Below, one piece after another: positions 1-6,951 of a stretch of DNA of 64,000 bases. The translations under genes and the position numbers were made by a program. The notes below the pieces were generated by a model. The model worked only from the letters and a program-made list of their open reading frames with translations. It did no database searches and had not been told where the DNA came from. The DNA comes from a virus, in IMG/VR virus record IMGVR_UViG_3300029286_000020, positions 1 to 64,000 of that record; one strand, given 5' to 3'. Position 1 is the stretch's first letter; the number at the start of each line of letters is the position of its first letter.

Positions 1-279
1 GGACAGGGGGGGGGCTGGCGGGGGCGCAGTCTTCGGGGGGAAGACAGGGGCTGGCGGAGCGGAGGATGGCTTCTTCGACGTGGGCTTCCCTACCGGGACC
101 GTCCCGAGCGTCGCCTTCAGATCCTTGGTGACTCGGACCCAGCCCTTCTCGGTCTTTATCCAGTCCCCATCCTTGCGGGAGTTGACTGTTCCAAGAGGCT
201 GGATCGCGTCAAGAACAACGTCGGGGTATCTCGAAGAGACTCCAGCGAGAGCAAGCAGCTTTTCGAGATCGGTCGACAT
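1..279 (-). CDS. Hypothetical protein, 3' end outside window
   Basis: The frame opens at an ATG (277-279) preceded by a GGGGT purine stretch at the end of the upstream gene and stays open for 93 codons to the left edge, so the C-terminus is missing. The N-terminus carries LEKLLALAGV, resembling the LRRLAGI motif of two neighbouring small genes. The middle is mixed alpha/beta-looking and the last ~30 visible residues are Pro/Ala/Lys-rich, like a linker. No family recognised. It is the last visible gene of a run of small genes after the NUDIX gene. Confidence 0.7.
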   Translation of the reverse strand, partial: MSTDLEKLLALAGVSSRYPDVVLDAIQPLGTVNSRKDGDWIKTEKGWVRVTKDLKATLGTVPVGKPTSKKPSSAPPAPVFPPKTAPPPAPPLS

Positions 280-282
280 CGT

Positions 283-573
283 TCACCCCTTCTTGGAAGG
301 CTTCTTGGCGGCAGCCAAGCCTGCAGCGTAAGCGTCTTGGAGGGCGGCTTCAATGCTCCACACAGCGACCTCCTTGAAGTCCATGCGGTCGGACTTGCGT
401 GTGGCAAGAGTCTCGACGTCGAAGTGCTTCTGAGCGATCTTCAGCAGTAGATCGGCAGGAGCCGACGCTTCGGTCTGCACCGCAGGTTCTTTCTTCAGCT
501 CTTCTTGGGTCCAACCGTCCCGATGGGACTCGATACCAGCGAGGCGGCGAAGGACGGTCATGCGGTCGGTCAT
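283..573 (-). CDS. Small hypothetical protein with N-terminal LRRLAGI motif
   Basis: 96 residues, ATG start with GAGGT five bases upstream. The N-terminus MTDRMTVLRRLAGI carries a short motif seen again in the 225-residue protein at 846-1523 and at the very C-terminus of the prohead protease-scaffold protein. The rest is predicted helical and charged, ending in a Lys-rich tail (AAAKKPSKKG). It ends 3 bases before the next start, so it is probably translated with its neighbours. No known domain recognised; a small internal or assembly protein is possible from the shared motif only. Confidence 0.72.
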   Translation of the reverse strand: MTDRMTVLRRLAGIESHRDGWTQEELKKEPAVQTEASAPADLLLKIAQKHFDVETLATRKSDRMDFKEVAVWSIEAALQDAYAAGLAAAKKPSKKG

Positions 574-580
574 GGGAACC

Positions 581-844
581 TCAGTGGGACGGAAGGGTTG
601 TAACCCAGATACGAACTCTGTTCGGAATCTCTTTGGGCTTCAAGTCGTGGATCGGGAAGGCATCCTTGCCTGCGTATCCGGGCCTGTTCACATGAACGAT
701 AGCGTGCGTGACTGAGAAAACTACTCCGACGAGCGCTGGGTTGGTCCGGTCGACCACCTTGTCCCCGGGTCGGGGGACGTCGTCCGAGAGGATCACATGG
801 GCCGGGGGGACTGCCGATGTTCGACGTCGGCAGTTGCACCCCAT
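581..844 (-). CDS. Small hypothetical beta-rich protein
   Basis: 87 residues from the ATG at 842-844, one base after the upstream TGA. Residues ~18-75 look like a small beta-barrel (VILSDDVPRPGDKVVDR, then alternating hydrophobic strands with VHVNRPGYAG), loosely like SH3/KOW-type folds, but this is only a pattern impression. A competing frame covers nearly the same bases (570-839) but has a much less protein-like composition. Function unknown. Confidence 0.65.
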   Translation of the reverse strand: MGCNCRRRTSAVPPAHVILSDDVPRPGDKVVDRTNPALVGVVFSVTHAIVHVNRPGYAGKDAFPIHDLKPKEIPNRVRIWVTTLPSH

Positions 845-845
845 G

Positions 846-1523
846 TCAGCCCTTCGTGGACTTCTGCAGGAAGGCCATCACGGCTTCCAGCTCCGTCGCC
901 GACTCGGCCATCATTTCGAGGATGCGGCTGGCGTTGTCGCAGGCAGCCTTGACCTTGCGGTCGAGCGTCTTGTCCTCAGCGAACTCAGCGAACTTCTCGC
1001 TGGCTTCATCCGCTCGCTGCGACAAGGACGTGGTGAAGGCGACGACCTCGCGGGACCACTGGAAGACTTTGGGTGAGACGGGGTCGAGAGCAGTCTCGCG
1101 GAGCTTGGTTCCTGTGTGCGAGATGCCAGCAAGGCGACGCATCTTGTCCATCGAGGACTCGTCGACGGTCGAGTGGCGACGGCGAAGCCCGTCTGGGGCG
1201 TCTTCGAGACCAGACTTTGCCTCCGGGCGAAGAAGCTTCTCGTAGAAGTCCGGGTGCCAATCCACCTTCGACTCATCCTTGCGAGCGGCCTTCAGGAGCT
1301 TCTCGTAGGAAGCGAGCTTCTTCTTGGCGTCTGGCTCCGCCTCGTGCTCCTTCTCCTTCGCCCTGCCTGCGGCGGTGAGCTTCATCGTTCCGGGTTCGAG
1401 GTAGCCGTTCTTCTGGAGCTGCGAGACGCAGATGGCGAACGCCCTCTCGGTGTCGCCGTCCTTTGCAGCAACAGCAGCGACACAGTGGCGAACGAGGTCG
1501 GGGGTTCCACGGTCCATCGGCAC
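846..1523 (-). CDS. Hypothetical helical protein with internal MRRLAGI motif
   Basis: 225 residues; GTG start at 1523 with AGGAG six bases upstream (an ATG two codons later is an alternative). The N-terminal ~55 residues resemble a winged-helix-like small domain (CVSQLQKNGYLEPGTMKLTA), followed by a Lys/Glu-rich helical stretch and then MDKMRRLAGISHTG near residue 126, which starts a second, strongly helical half. The internal motif suggests either a fusion of two small proteins or a shared linear signal. Not recognised; probably co-transcribed with the small genes on either side. Confidence 0.72.
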   Translation of the reverse strand: MPMDRGTPDLVRHCVAAVAAKDGDTERAFAICVSQLQKNGYLEPGTMKLTAAGRAKEKEHEAEPDAKKKLASYEKLLKAARKDESKVDWHPDFYEKLLRPEAKSGLEDAPDGLRRRHSTVDESSMDKMRRLAGISHTGTKLRETALDPVSPKVFQWSREVVAFTTSLSQRADEASEKFAEFAEDKTLDRKVKAACDNASRILEMMAESATELEAVMAFLQKSTKG

Positions 1524-1532
1524 GGCAGGCTC

Positions 1533-1808
1533 CTACTTGAGATGTTCGATCAGGTTGTCGAGCTGCTCGATGGCGTAGTCGAGGTCGCCCGGGTAGCCGA
1601 AGCTGAGAGGCTTCTTGGCTTGTTCCATCGCGTGTTTGGCGAGGAGAGCTTCGATCTCCCGCAGCCGCTTGTCGACGACGACCCGCTTCGCGGCGTAGGC
1701 ATCTGAGGCCGACATCTTGCCCTTTGGGGCAAGGCTCGGGGTAACGCTCTTTGCAATTGCGCTGCCGCTGGCTTCAAGCACCTTGTTCATACGGTCGGCG
1801 ACAGACAT
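1533..1808 (-). CDS. Small helical hypothetical protein
   Basis: 91 residues, ATG start with GAGGT five bases upstream. Composition predicts helices throughout (KRLREIEALLAKHAMEQAKK near the middle), ending in a hydrophobic amphipathic segment. It begins ~55 bases downstream of a GGNCCATATGGNCC palindrome (1864-1877). No family recognised. Confidence 0.7.
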   Translation of the reverse strand: MSVADRMNKVLEASGSAIAKSVTPSLAPKGKMSASDAYAAKRVVVDKRLREIEALLAKHAMEQAKKPLSFGYPGDLDYAIEQLDNLIEHLK

Positions 1809-1863
1809 CGGGAACCTCAGATGGGTAGCGTAGCGGGTTTTTGCAGGACTCGAAACGGAAACC

Positions 1864-1877
1864 GGACCATATGGCCC
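1864..1877. repeat. Dispersed palindrome GGACCATATGGCCC
   Basis: Member of the GGNCC-RTAY-GGNCC family. It directly abuts the stop codon of the 61-residue gene (TAG at 1878-1880) and lies in the 69-base spacer before the 91-residue gene, which is otherwise without features. Confidence 0.75.
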
Positions 1878-2063
1878 CTAGCGGTCATCCGACAGGTAGT
1901 CGGCCTTCGCACAGTCAACCGAGTCGACCGATTTTCTCAAGTCGAGGTAGATGACGGCGACCTTGGGAGGCGTCGAGTCAAACTCGTAGATGATGTCGAC
2001 GGGCGAAGTCGACGACACCTCAGGTTGGATGTACGAGGCCGAGAGGGTCGAGGAGGACTTCAT
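1878..2063 (-). CDS. Small hypothetical protein (61 aa)
   Basis: The start is chosen at the ATG overlapping the NUDIX gene stop (ATGA at 2063-2060), giving 61 residues; a longer upstream reading in this frame would run inside the NUDIX gene and has shadow-like composition. The protein has a Ser/Thr-rich N-terminus followed by alternating hydrophobic strands (PVDIIYEFDS, KVAVIYLDLR). Translational coupling to the NUDIX gene is likely. Function unknown. Confidence 0.65.
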   Translation of the reverse strand: MKSSSTLSASYIQPEVSSTSPVDIIYEFDSTPPKVAVIYLDLRKSVDSVDCAKADYLSDDR

Positions 2064-2764
2064 AGCCAACCCTTGTCGTTGCCCGATGCGAGGCGCTTCC
2101 GCTTGACCTTCTCGACAAGGTCCATCGCCTTCGTGAGGATCTTGATGTCGCGGCTGTTCCCGCCCTTGGCGAACTTGTGAATGGCTTCGGTCCACGTCGC
2201 GAGCAGAACCTTGTCGGTCTCCTCGTCGTGGCGCCCAAGGTCGCGGGTGGCCACCATGAGGTAGTAGTGCGTGTGCGACATCGAGCCTTCAGCGAGGCCG
2301 AGGTAGCCGCCCGGGATGATGCGCGCGACGATGCCGATCTCTTCTTCGACCTCGCGAAGCGCGGCTTGCTCCTGCGTTTCACCCTTGTCGATGCGGCCCT
2401 TGGCGAAGGCCCACGGTCCGAAGTTGCCAGATGGCTTTCGGATGTAGACGTGGTCGAGGTCGTCGACGCCTCCGAGGACAACGCCTCCTGCCGAGATCCA
2501 CTTCTCTGGCTTCTTGTACTCGGGCTTCTCAGGCTTCAGTCCAGAAGACCCGTCCGGTCCGACGCCCTTGGATGAGTCATCGCTCTTGGACGACTTGGAA
2601 CTGGACCAGCTCGACTTGGAGGACTTCTCTGCAGGGACGCCGAACCACGACTTCGCGGGCTTGTCGGACATCGGTTTGTCGCCGCCCGAAGCTTTGATGA
2701 CCTTGCCGTCGGGCCCGACCTTGAAGATCGCCTCCAGCTGTTCCAGATCTTCCTTGAAAGTCAT
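2060..2764 (-). CDS. NUDIX hydrolase with Ser/Lys-rich N-terminal region
   Basis: 234 residues, ATG overlapping the upstream stop as TGATG. Residues ~88-215 form a NUDIX fold with a perfect Nudix box GX5EX7REUXEEXGU at residues 123-145 (G123, E129, R137-E138, E141/E142). NUDIX enzymes cleave nucleoside diphosphates linked to another group; the substrate cannot be read from sequence. The first ~85 residues are low complexity, with repeated SSKS tracts and Pro/Lys linkers, which is unusual for a small cytosolic housecleaning enzyme and may mean the protein is tethered or packaged. It sits at the end of the virion gene run, not with replication genes. Confidence 0.9.
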   Translation of the reverse strand: MTFKEDLEQLEAIFKVGPDGKVIKASGGDKPMSDKPAKSWFGVPAEKSSKSSWSSSKSSKSDDSSKGVGPDGSSGLKPEKPEYKKPEKWISAGGVVLGGVDDLDHVYIRKPSGNFGPWAFAKGRIDKGETQEQAALREVEEEIGIVARIIPGGYLGLAEGSMSHTHYYLMVATRDLGRHDEETDKVLLATWTEAIHKFAKGGNSRDIKILTKAMDLVEKVKRKRLASGNDKGWL

Positions 2765-3183
2765 CACCAAGCCTCGATTCTGAACGCCGCTCCTGCGCCG
2801 CGCACAGCAATACCAGCCTCGTAACGGTTCCGGTACGTGAATGACTCGCTCGCGAGGATCCGCCCATGCACGTTCGCTCCATCGAACGAGTATTCCAGAG
2901 CAGCTCCGCCGTCGTTGCAGATGCGGATGTTGCCCGACCAGAGCATCGGGTGAACGATTGGTGGGGCGGTGGTTCCGGTTCCAGTGGGGGTCAGCGGGTT
3001 CACCACAGGAGCGTTGCTCCCATAGGGGACGTTCGGTGCAGGGGTGAGGGGGTTTGCGCCCGCGCCGTCGAGGAACATGAAGGCGTTGGCGTCAAACGCA
3101 GCAGCTGCGACACCGCTGGTGAAGAAGCGGATCGAGCGGATGCCGCTGGGGACGCGAGGGGGCCAAGATGGGGGGAACGGCAT
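2764..3183 (-). CDS. Putative virion structural protein
   Basis: 139 residues; ATG with AGGAG seven bases upstream. Begins with a Pro-rich segment (MPFPPSWPPRVPSG) and has a Pro/Thr-rich linker in the middle (NPLTPTGTGTTAPP). The C-terminal half is beta-rich (SGNIRICNDGGAALEYSFDG). This resembles small beta-sandwich decoration or fibre-associated proteins of tailed phages, but no specific family is recognised. It lies within the fibre and small virion protein region. Confidence 0.65.
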   Translation of the reverse strand: MPFPPSWPPRVPSGIRSIRFFTSGVAAAAFDANAFMFLDGAGANPLTPAPNVPYGSNAPVVNPLTPTGTGTTAPPIVHPMLWSGNIRICNDGGAALEYSFDGANVHGRILASESFTYRNRYEAGIAVRGAGAAFRIEAW

Positions 3184-3186
3184 GGG

Positions 3187-3390
3187 CTACTCCTGCGGAG
3201 ACTTCAAGACAACGCCGATGGCTTGGGCGAGAAGTTGAGCGACGTTCATACCACGTTCGGCAGCCTCTGCGTTCAGTGCAATGAAGGTGACCTCTGGAAT
3301 GGCGATGAACACCACGTTGCCGGTGGGATCCCCTCCAGTCAGAGGGTTCTCTTGAGGCTTCATGTAGCTGATGGCTCGGGGTGACGTCAT
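3187..3390 (-). CDS. Small hypothetical protein (67 aa)
   Basis: 67 residues with a strong AGGAGG five bases before the ATG. The C-terminal half (VTFIALNAEAAERGMNVAQLLAQAIGVVL) shows a strand followed by two helices, a layout compatible with a single ribbon-helix-helix unit, though the match is weak. It starts directly after the stop of the 111-residue gene. No confident function. Confidence 0.65.
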   Translation of the reverse strand: MTSPRAISYMKPQENPLTGGDPTGNVVFIAIPEVTFIALNAEAAERGMNVAQLLAQAIGVVLKSPQE

Positions 3391-3726
3391 TCAGCCCTCC
3401 TGCGCTTTGAGCATTTGGGCAGCTGTGAGCCGAGGAGGAGATCGGGAGGCCGGGCCCGGTTCAGTTTTCTTCTTGTGAGGAAGCACGGTGTACTTCCAGC
3501 GCGCGGCCAGACTGAGGATGTCGAAGTCCTCCGGGGTCAGCTCGCCACCGGGGATGCCGGTCTCCATGAACGCGGACCGGATGGCTGTGTCGGGGGATAC
3601 GTCAGGGTTCTTCTCAAAGAACGCTTCGGTCGCATCCCAGACCTGTCGCGCGGATTTCGTGCGCCACGGCCAGCTGGGGCCGGATGGCCCACCGAGGTCG
3701 CGCAGCATTTCAGGGAGGGTGCTCAT
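3391..3726 (-). CDS. Hypothetical protein (111 aa)
   Basis: The ATG overlaps the upstream stop as ATGA, implying coupled translation with the probable baseplate gene before it. Residues 1-75 are a compact helical domain with several Trp residues (GPSWPWRTKSARQVWDATEA); the C-terminus is basic and Pro-rich. By position and coupling it could be an assembly partner of the upstream virion protein. Not recognised. Confidence 0.65.
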   Translation of the reverse strand: MSTLPEMLRDLGGPSGPSWPWRTKSARQVWDATEAFFEKNPDVSPDTAIRSAFMETGIPGGELTPEDFDILSLAARWKYTVLPHKKKTEPGPASRSPPRLTAAQMLKAQEG

Positions 3727-4484
3727 CTTGCTGTTGGTGGCTTTCTGAAGAAGCTGTTGTAGCCGAAGAAGGAGGTGCCCGCGATGACCTTACCGCTCTC
3801 TGCAGCCGCCCTCATCGCGCTTGTGCGACCCGGGAACGACACGACCTGATTGAACTGCGGAATCTGCGAGAACGCGAGGCTCACGCTTGCCAGCCGAGGG
3901 TTGCCTGACGGGAAGAATTTCTCCCAAGTGATGTCGCAGGAGGTCATCACACAGAGGACAGAGTCTGCGTCCTGAGATGTGAAGTTGTTTTCGCCCCCGG
4001 CCAGACCGATACCGCTCTGGGGGAGGTTCAGCTTCAACTTTGCCGGAGGAATGGTTCGTTGCTTCACGGAGTCGTAGGTGGGCAGCATGTACTGCCGCAG
4101 CCACACAGCAGCGGAGCGGACGTCGATGTTGCGCTCTCCTTGACCAGAGCTTTTCAGGCGCTCCTTGGCTGCGTTCGCGGCAAAGGCCCCGACGTCAGTC
4201 ACCAGCAGCGCGAGGTCGATGTCAGATGAAAACTGAGCGGTGAACGAGATGGTCCGCTCACCGGATGCGACCCACTGGTAGACAGGGAGACTCCCGCCGG
4301 GAATCTCCTTGCTCTGCCAGTTGACCGCCTTGTTGTCGGAGATGCTCTCAGGGAAGTATTGGAACGCCTGCGCTGTGTCCGGCTCGTCGGTGTCCGGCTT
4401 CAACGAGATGAGCGTGGCCATGCTGCGCTTCTCAGAGAGCAGGCTGGGCCCGAGGGCCGTCGCAAGTCCGACCAGTCCAGCCAC
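3723..4484 (-). CDS. Putative baseplate/tail-tube-associated protein
   Basis: 253 residues; GTG start with GAGGT five bases upstream. The segment FQYFPESISDNKAVNWQSKE, then IPGGSLPVYQWVASGERTIS, matches the pattern of tail-tube initiator or LysM-linked tail proteins in contractile-tail phages, where a tube-like beta-sandwich lacks an N-terminal hairpin. The later part has DITWEKFFPSGNPRLASVSL, also typical of tube-like folds. The C-terminus carries two Phe-rich stretches (SFFGYNSFFRKPP). Family assignment is inference from pattern; a general virion role is more secure. Confidence 0.6.
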   Translation of the reverse strand: MAGLVGLATALGPSLLSEKRSMATLISLKPDTDEPDTAQAFQYFPESISDNKAVNWQSKEIPGGSLPVYQWVASGERTISFTAQFSSDIDLALLVTDVGAFAANAAKERLKSSGQGERNIDVRSAAVWLRQYMLPTYDSVKQRTIPPAKLKLNLPQSGIGLAGGENNFTSQDADSVLCVMTSCDITWEKFFPSGNPRLASVSLAFSQIPQFNQVVSFPGRTSAMRAAAESGKVIAGTSFFGYNSFFRKPPTAR

Positions 4485-4503
4485 GTCTCACCTCGTCTTT
4501 GGT

Positions 4504-5670
4504 TCAGCCGTCAGAGACGTCGGACCCGGTCGGGATGTAGTGCGGGTGCTGCACGGGAGCCTTCGCACCGTTGGGCAAGCGGTACTTCCCGCTCTTGCGG
4601 CCCTTCTCGTACTTCTTCGTGTACGCGGCCTTGCCCTTCCACATCTTGACGGTCTTCTTCTGGCCCTTCTTGATGCCCTGCGCGGGAACATCCTTCAACG
4701 CAGTGCAGACCTGCTCGGCCTCGGTGCCGGTACAAGTCCAGATGCCTTTGGCTGAACGCGTCTTCTTCGACGGGGAGTTCTGGCCGATCTTGGAGTAGTT
4801 GTAGAAGGGGCTGGTCTTCTTCTTGCCGGGTCCACCGCCGCCAGTGACGGGCTTCTTTCCGTCGCCCTTCTTCTTTTCCTTGCCGAGTGCTGCCTTGGCG
4901 CGCGCCTTGGCCTTCTCCGAAGCCTCGTAGAGGGGGTGCGGGGTGATCATCTCGCGGAGTTCGGCCACGAGTTTGCTGAACGACTTGTTCTCGTCCATGT
5001 CCTCCTCGTCCTCTTCTTCCTCCTCCTCCTCACCCTCGTTCTCGCCTTCTTCTTCCTCGTCCTCGTCGGCGTCAGTCTCTCCCTGACCTTGGTCGTCAGT
5101 CGCAGCCTTGGCGACCTTCTTCTCGGCGAGGCCGACCAGCGATCCGAGCGCCACCCAGCCCTTGTCGAGGGTCTTGATCTGGCAGTCATCGGTGAGCTGC
5201 TGGTCAGAGCGCAAGAAGGACTCGTGAACGCCGTCGCTCCACTCCAGAGTGACCCACGGCATCGAGACCTTCTTGATCTTCCCGGTCTTGCCGTCGATGC
5301 GGCGGATGTCGGCCCCGGCGAGTACGTTCACGTCAATCATCTCGGTCACTCCTTCGTTCCGCTCGAACTGGCCGAGCATTTTTTGAGCCCATGTGCGACC
5401 GGGGTCTCCGCCCCAAAGTCCCCACGCGATTCTTCCGGCACTCGGGTACCCCTCGTCACCGGAGTAGAAGCCTGCTCCTTGTTTGTCGACCTCATGGCGA
5501 GCGAAAAAACTCACCATGCGCTTCACGGTCGACGGACTCAGGGACTTCCGGTTTGCGAGGTCTCTGGCGCGAGCAACGCCGATGGATGTTCCGCCCCTCT
5601 TGAACTCACGACGCAATTCAAGCGCCTGAGCAGCTTCTTTTGCGACGGGAGCAGGGGGCGTGAGGTCCAT
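4504..5670 (-). CDS. Probable DNA-associated phage protein with acidic tract
   Basis: 388 residues. The N-terminal ~110 residues carry RRE-x3-GGTSIGVARARDL, a FFARHEVDK segment and PSAGRIAWGLWGGDPGRTWA, a conserved domain I know from many phage proteins of unknown function. A small beta domain follows (residues ~120-185), then an extremely acidic tract near residues 200-230 (runs of Glu/Asp), then a Lys/Gly-rich basic C-terminus with CTGTEAEQVC and PHYIP. The alternation of acidic and basic blocks resembles DNA-handling or core proteins. The start ATG has no strong ribosome site. Exact role unknown. Confidence 0.65.
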   Translation of the reverse strand: MDLTPPAPVAKEAAQALELRREFKRGGTSIGVARARDLANRKSLSPSTVKRMVSFFARHEVDKQGAGFYSGDEGYPSAGRIAWGLWGGDPGRTWAQKMLGQFERNEGVTEMIDVNVLAGADIRRIDGKTGKIKKVSMPWVTLEWSDGVHESFLRSDQQLTDDCQIKTLDKGWVALGSLVGLAEKKVAKAATDDQGQGETDADEDEEEEGENEGEEEEEEEDEEDMDENKSFSKLVAELREMITPHPLYEASEKAKARAKAALGKEKKKGDGKKPVTGGGGPGKKKTSPFYNYSKIGQNSPSKKTRSAKGIWTCTGTEAEQVCTALKDVPAQGIKKGQKKTVKMWKGKAAYTKKYEKGRKSGKYRLPNGAKAPVQHPHYIPTGSDVSDG

Positions 5671-5682
5671 GACAAAGCCACT

Positions 5683-6039
5683 CTATGGGAGATATTTTGG
5701 TTCTACCACCCCAGCATCCCACGAAACAGAGTCAAAACGAAAAGCGCCGACCACTCGACCCTCGAAGCTTGGGTCGCGCGTCAGCACTCCTCGGATGTCC
5801 CCGCTCATGTCTGCGTTCCGCAGCAGGACGTTCGAGACGACGCCGGAGGGCTGGAGCACGAGGATGGCGTAGGCACTGGGAGCAGCAGCTTTGCGCAAGT
5901 TGGCCTTGGCCAACAAGGCGCCAGACGGGGCCAGCAGCGCACACAGCGCAGGCCACGTGAGCGAGAGAGGATCAGCGTCCTTCTGCGGTACCAGCCAACC
6001 ATCTCGAATTTTGCAGGGCGTGAGCAGAAAACTGGCCAC
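5683..6039 (-). CDS. Hypothetical protein (118 aa)
   Basis: A GTG at 6037-6039 preceded by GAGGAGGA is the best start; upstream codons in the same frame run through the palindrome at 6070-6083 and have no ribosome site. The protein is mostly hydrophobic/beta (PSAYAILVLQPSGVVSNVLL), probably a small globular domain. No family recognised. It precedes the 388-residue gene by 12 bases. Confidence 0.6.
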   Translation of the reverse strand: MASFLLTPCKIRDGWLVPQKDADPLSLTWPALCALLAPSGALLAKANLRKAAAPSAYAILVLQPSGVVSNVLLRNADMSGDIRGVLTRDPSFEGRVVGAFRFDSVSWDAGVVEPKYLP

Positions 6040-6069
6040 GGTCCTCCTCAGAGACTGAAAATCCGGGTC

Positions 6070-6083
6070 GAACCATATGGTCC
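6070..6083. repeat. Dispersed palindrome GAACCATATGGTCC
   Basis: Family member with one deviation in the left half (GAACC). It lies in the 80-base spacer 6040-6119. On the transcribed strand the dyad can be extended by CCGGG/CCCGG arms with a one-base bulge and is followed by ATTTTC, so it could also fold as a weak terminator-like hairpin. Confidence 0.75.
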
Positions 6084-6119
6084 GCCCGGAGTTCCGTCGG
6101 GACACCTACCCGTCAGCGC

Positions 6120-6446
6120 TCAGAGAGAGGCGCCGAGTTCGTCTTCGGCATCGGTGGTGTTGGCATCAGCAACGAAGGCGAGGCTGATGTCACCGGCCTG
6201 AACCATGCGCGCCCAGTCGTCGGCGGGGAGCATGGGCTGCTGCATCTGCACGCGGACGTTGAAGTCACGAGCGTGGACAGCGAGTTCGCGCGAGGCGCCG
6301 ACAGCGAGGGGGCCGTTCGCCTCGAAGGGGTGCGGGAGACCGTCGAGGATGTCGCCACCGACGGCGTCGGGGGACACACCGCCGCCACCGACGGCAGGAC
6401 GGTTCAGGATCTTGGTCGAGAGATTCGCGACAGTGAGCAAAGCCAT
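6120..6446 (-). CDS. Putative small virion protein
   Basis: 108 residues from the ATG with GGAGG five bases upstream; the upstream in-frame extension has no ribosome site. It has a Gly-rich segment (NRPAVGGGGVSPDAVGGD) and later beta strands with QQPMLPADDWARM. It follows the 134-residue structural candidate after an 88-base gap in which I see no clear gene or hairpin. Function unknown. Confidence 0.6.
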   Translation of the reverse strand: MALLTVANLSTKILNRPAVGGGGVSPDAVGGDILDGLPHPFEANGPLAVGASRELAVHARDFNVRVQMQQPMLPADDWARMVQAGDISLAFVADANTTDAEDELGASL

Positions 6447-6534
6447 TGATGCCTCCAGTTGAACAGGTGCGGGCCCGGAAGCCCCTAGCCTAGATGGCGG
6501 GAGCATCGGGCGTCAAACAGGTTCCCGCAAGGGC

Positions 6535-6939
6535 TCAGTCCCCAGCGGTCGCTATGACGATGTCCACGTCCACCGCCGCCGGGTCCGTGTTGATGATCTG
6601 CAAGCTCGTCAGCGACTTCGCCGACATCAGGAACGTCGACTCGGCAGCGGATCCCACCGGAGCCACGTCCAGCGCGGTTCCGCCGTTCAGGGCGACCCCC
6701 ACAGACGTCAAGGTCAGGGTCGGGTCGGACGGGATGATGCGAAGCATCAGGAACACCGCCGCCGAGATGGAGTCCAAGGGGAGGGTGACCGTCGCCCCCG
6801 CCAGCACCCGAGTTTTCCAGACACCCCCTTCGTTGGGGTCGTCCGACGTGACCGAGAGGCACACGTTCCCCAAGTCTTTTGAGTCGGCAGGGCTCGACGA
6901 GATGGAGACGGTGACGTTGTAGCGGAGGCGGATGGACAT
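6535..6939 (-). CDS. Putative beta-sandwich virion protein
   Basis: 134 residues, ATG with GGAG six bases upstream. The sequence is a regular alternation of hydrophobic and polar residues with Thr/Ser/Val-rich strands and no charged helices, typical of a small jelly-roll or Ig-like virion protein (e.g. LRYNVTVSISSSPADSKD at the start). It directly follows the 992-residue fibre gene, so it may be a fibre accessory or decoration protein. No specific family recognised. Confidence 0.62.
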   Translation of the reverse strand: MSIRLRYNVTVSISSSPADSKDLGNVCLSVTSDDPNEGGVWKTRVLAGATVTLPLDSISAAVFLMLRIIPSDPTLTLTSVGVALNGGTALDVAPVGSAAESTFLMSAKSLTSLQIINTDPAAVDVDIVIATAGD

Positions 6940-6951
6940 GGGAGGCTCCTA

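Noticed and set aside
4936-6201. Plus-strand open frame of 421 codons with hydrophobic Leu-rich start
   Set aside because: The Leu/Val-rich start is the complement of the acidic Glu/Asp tract on the minus strand, not a real membrane segment.
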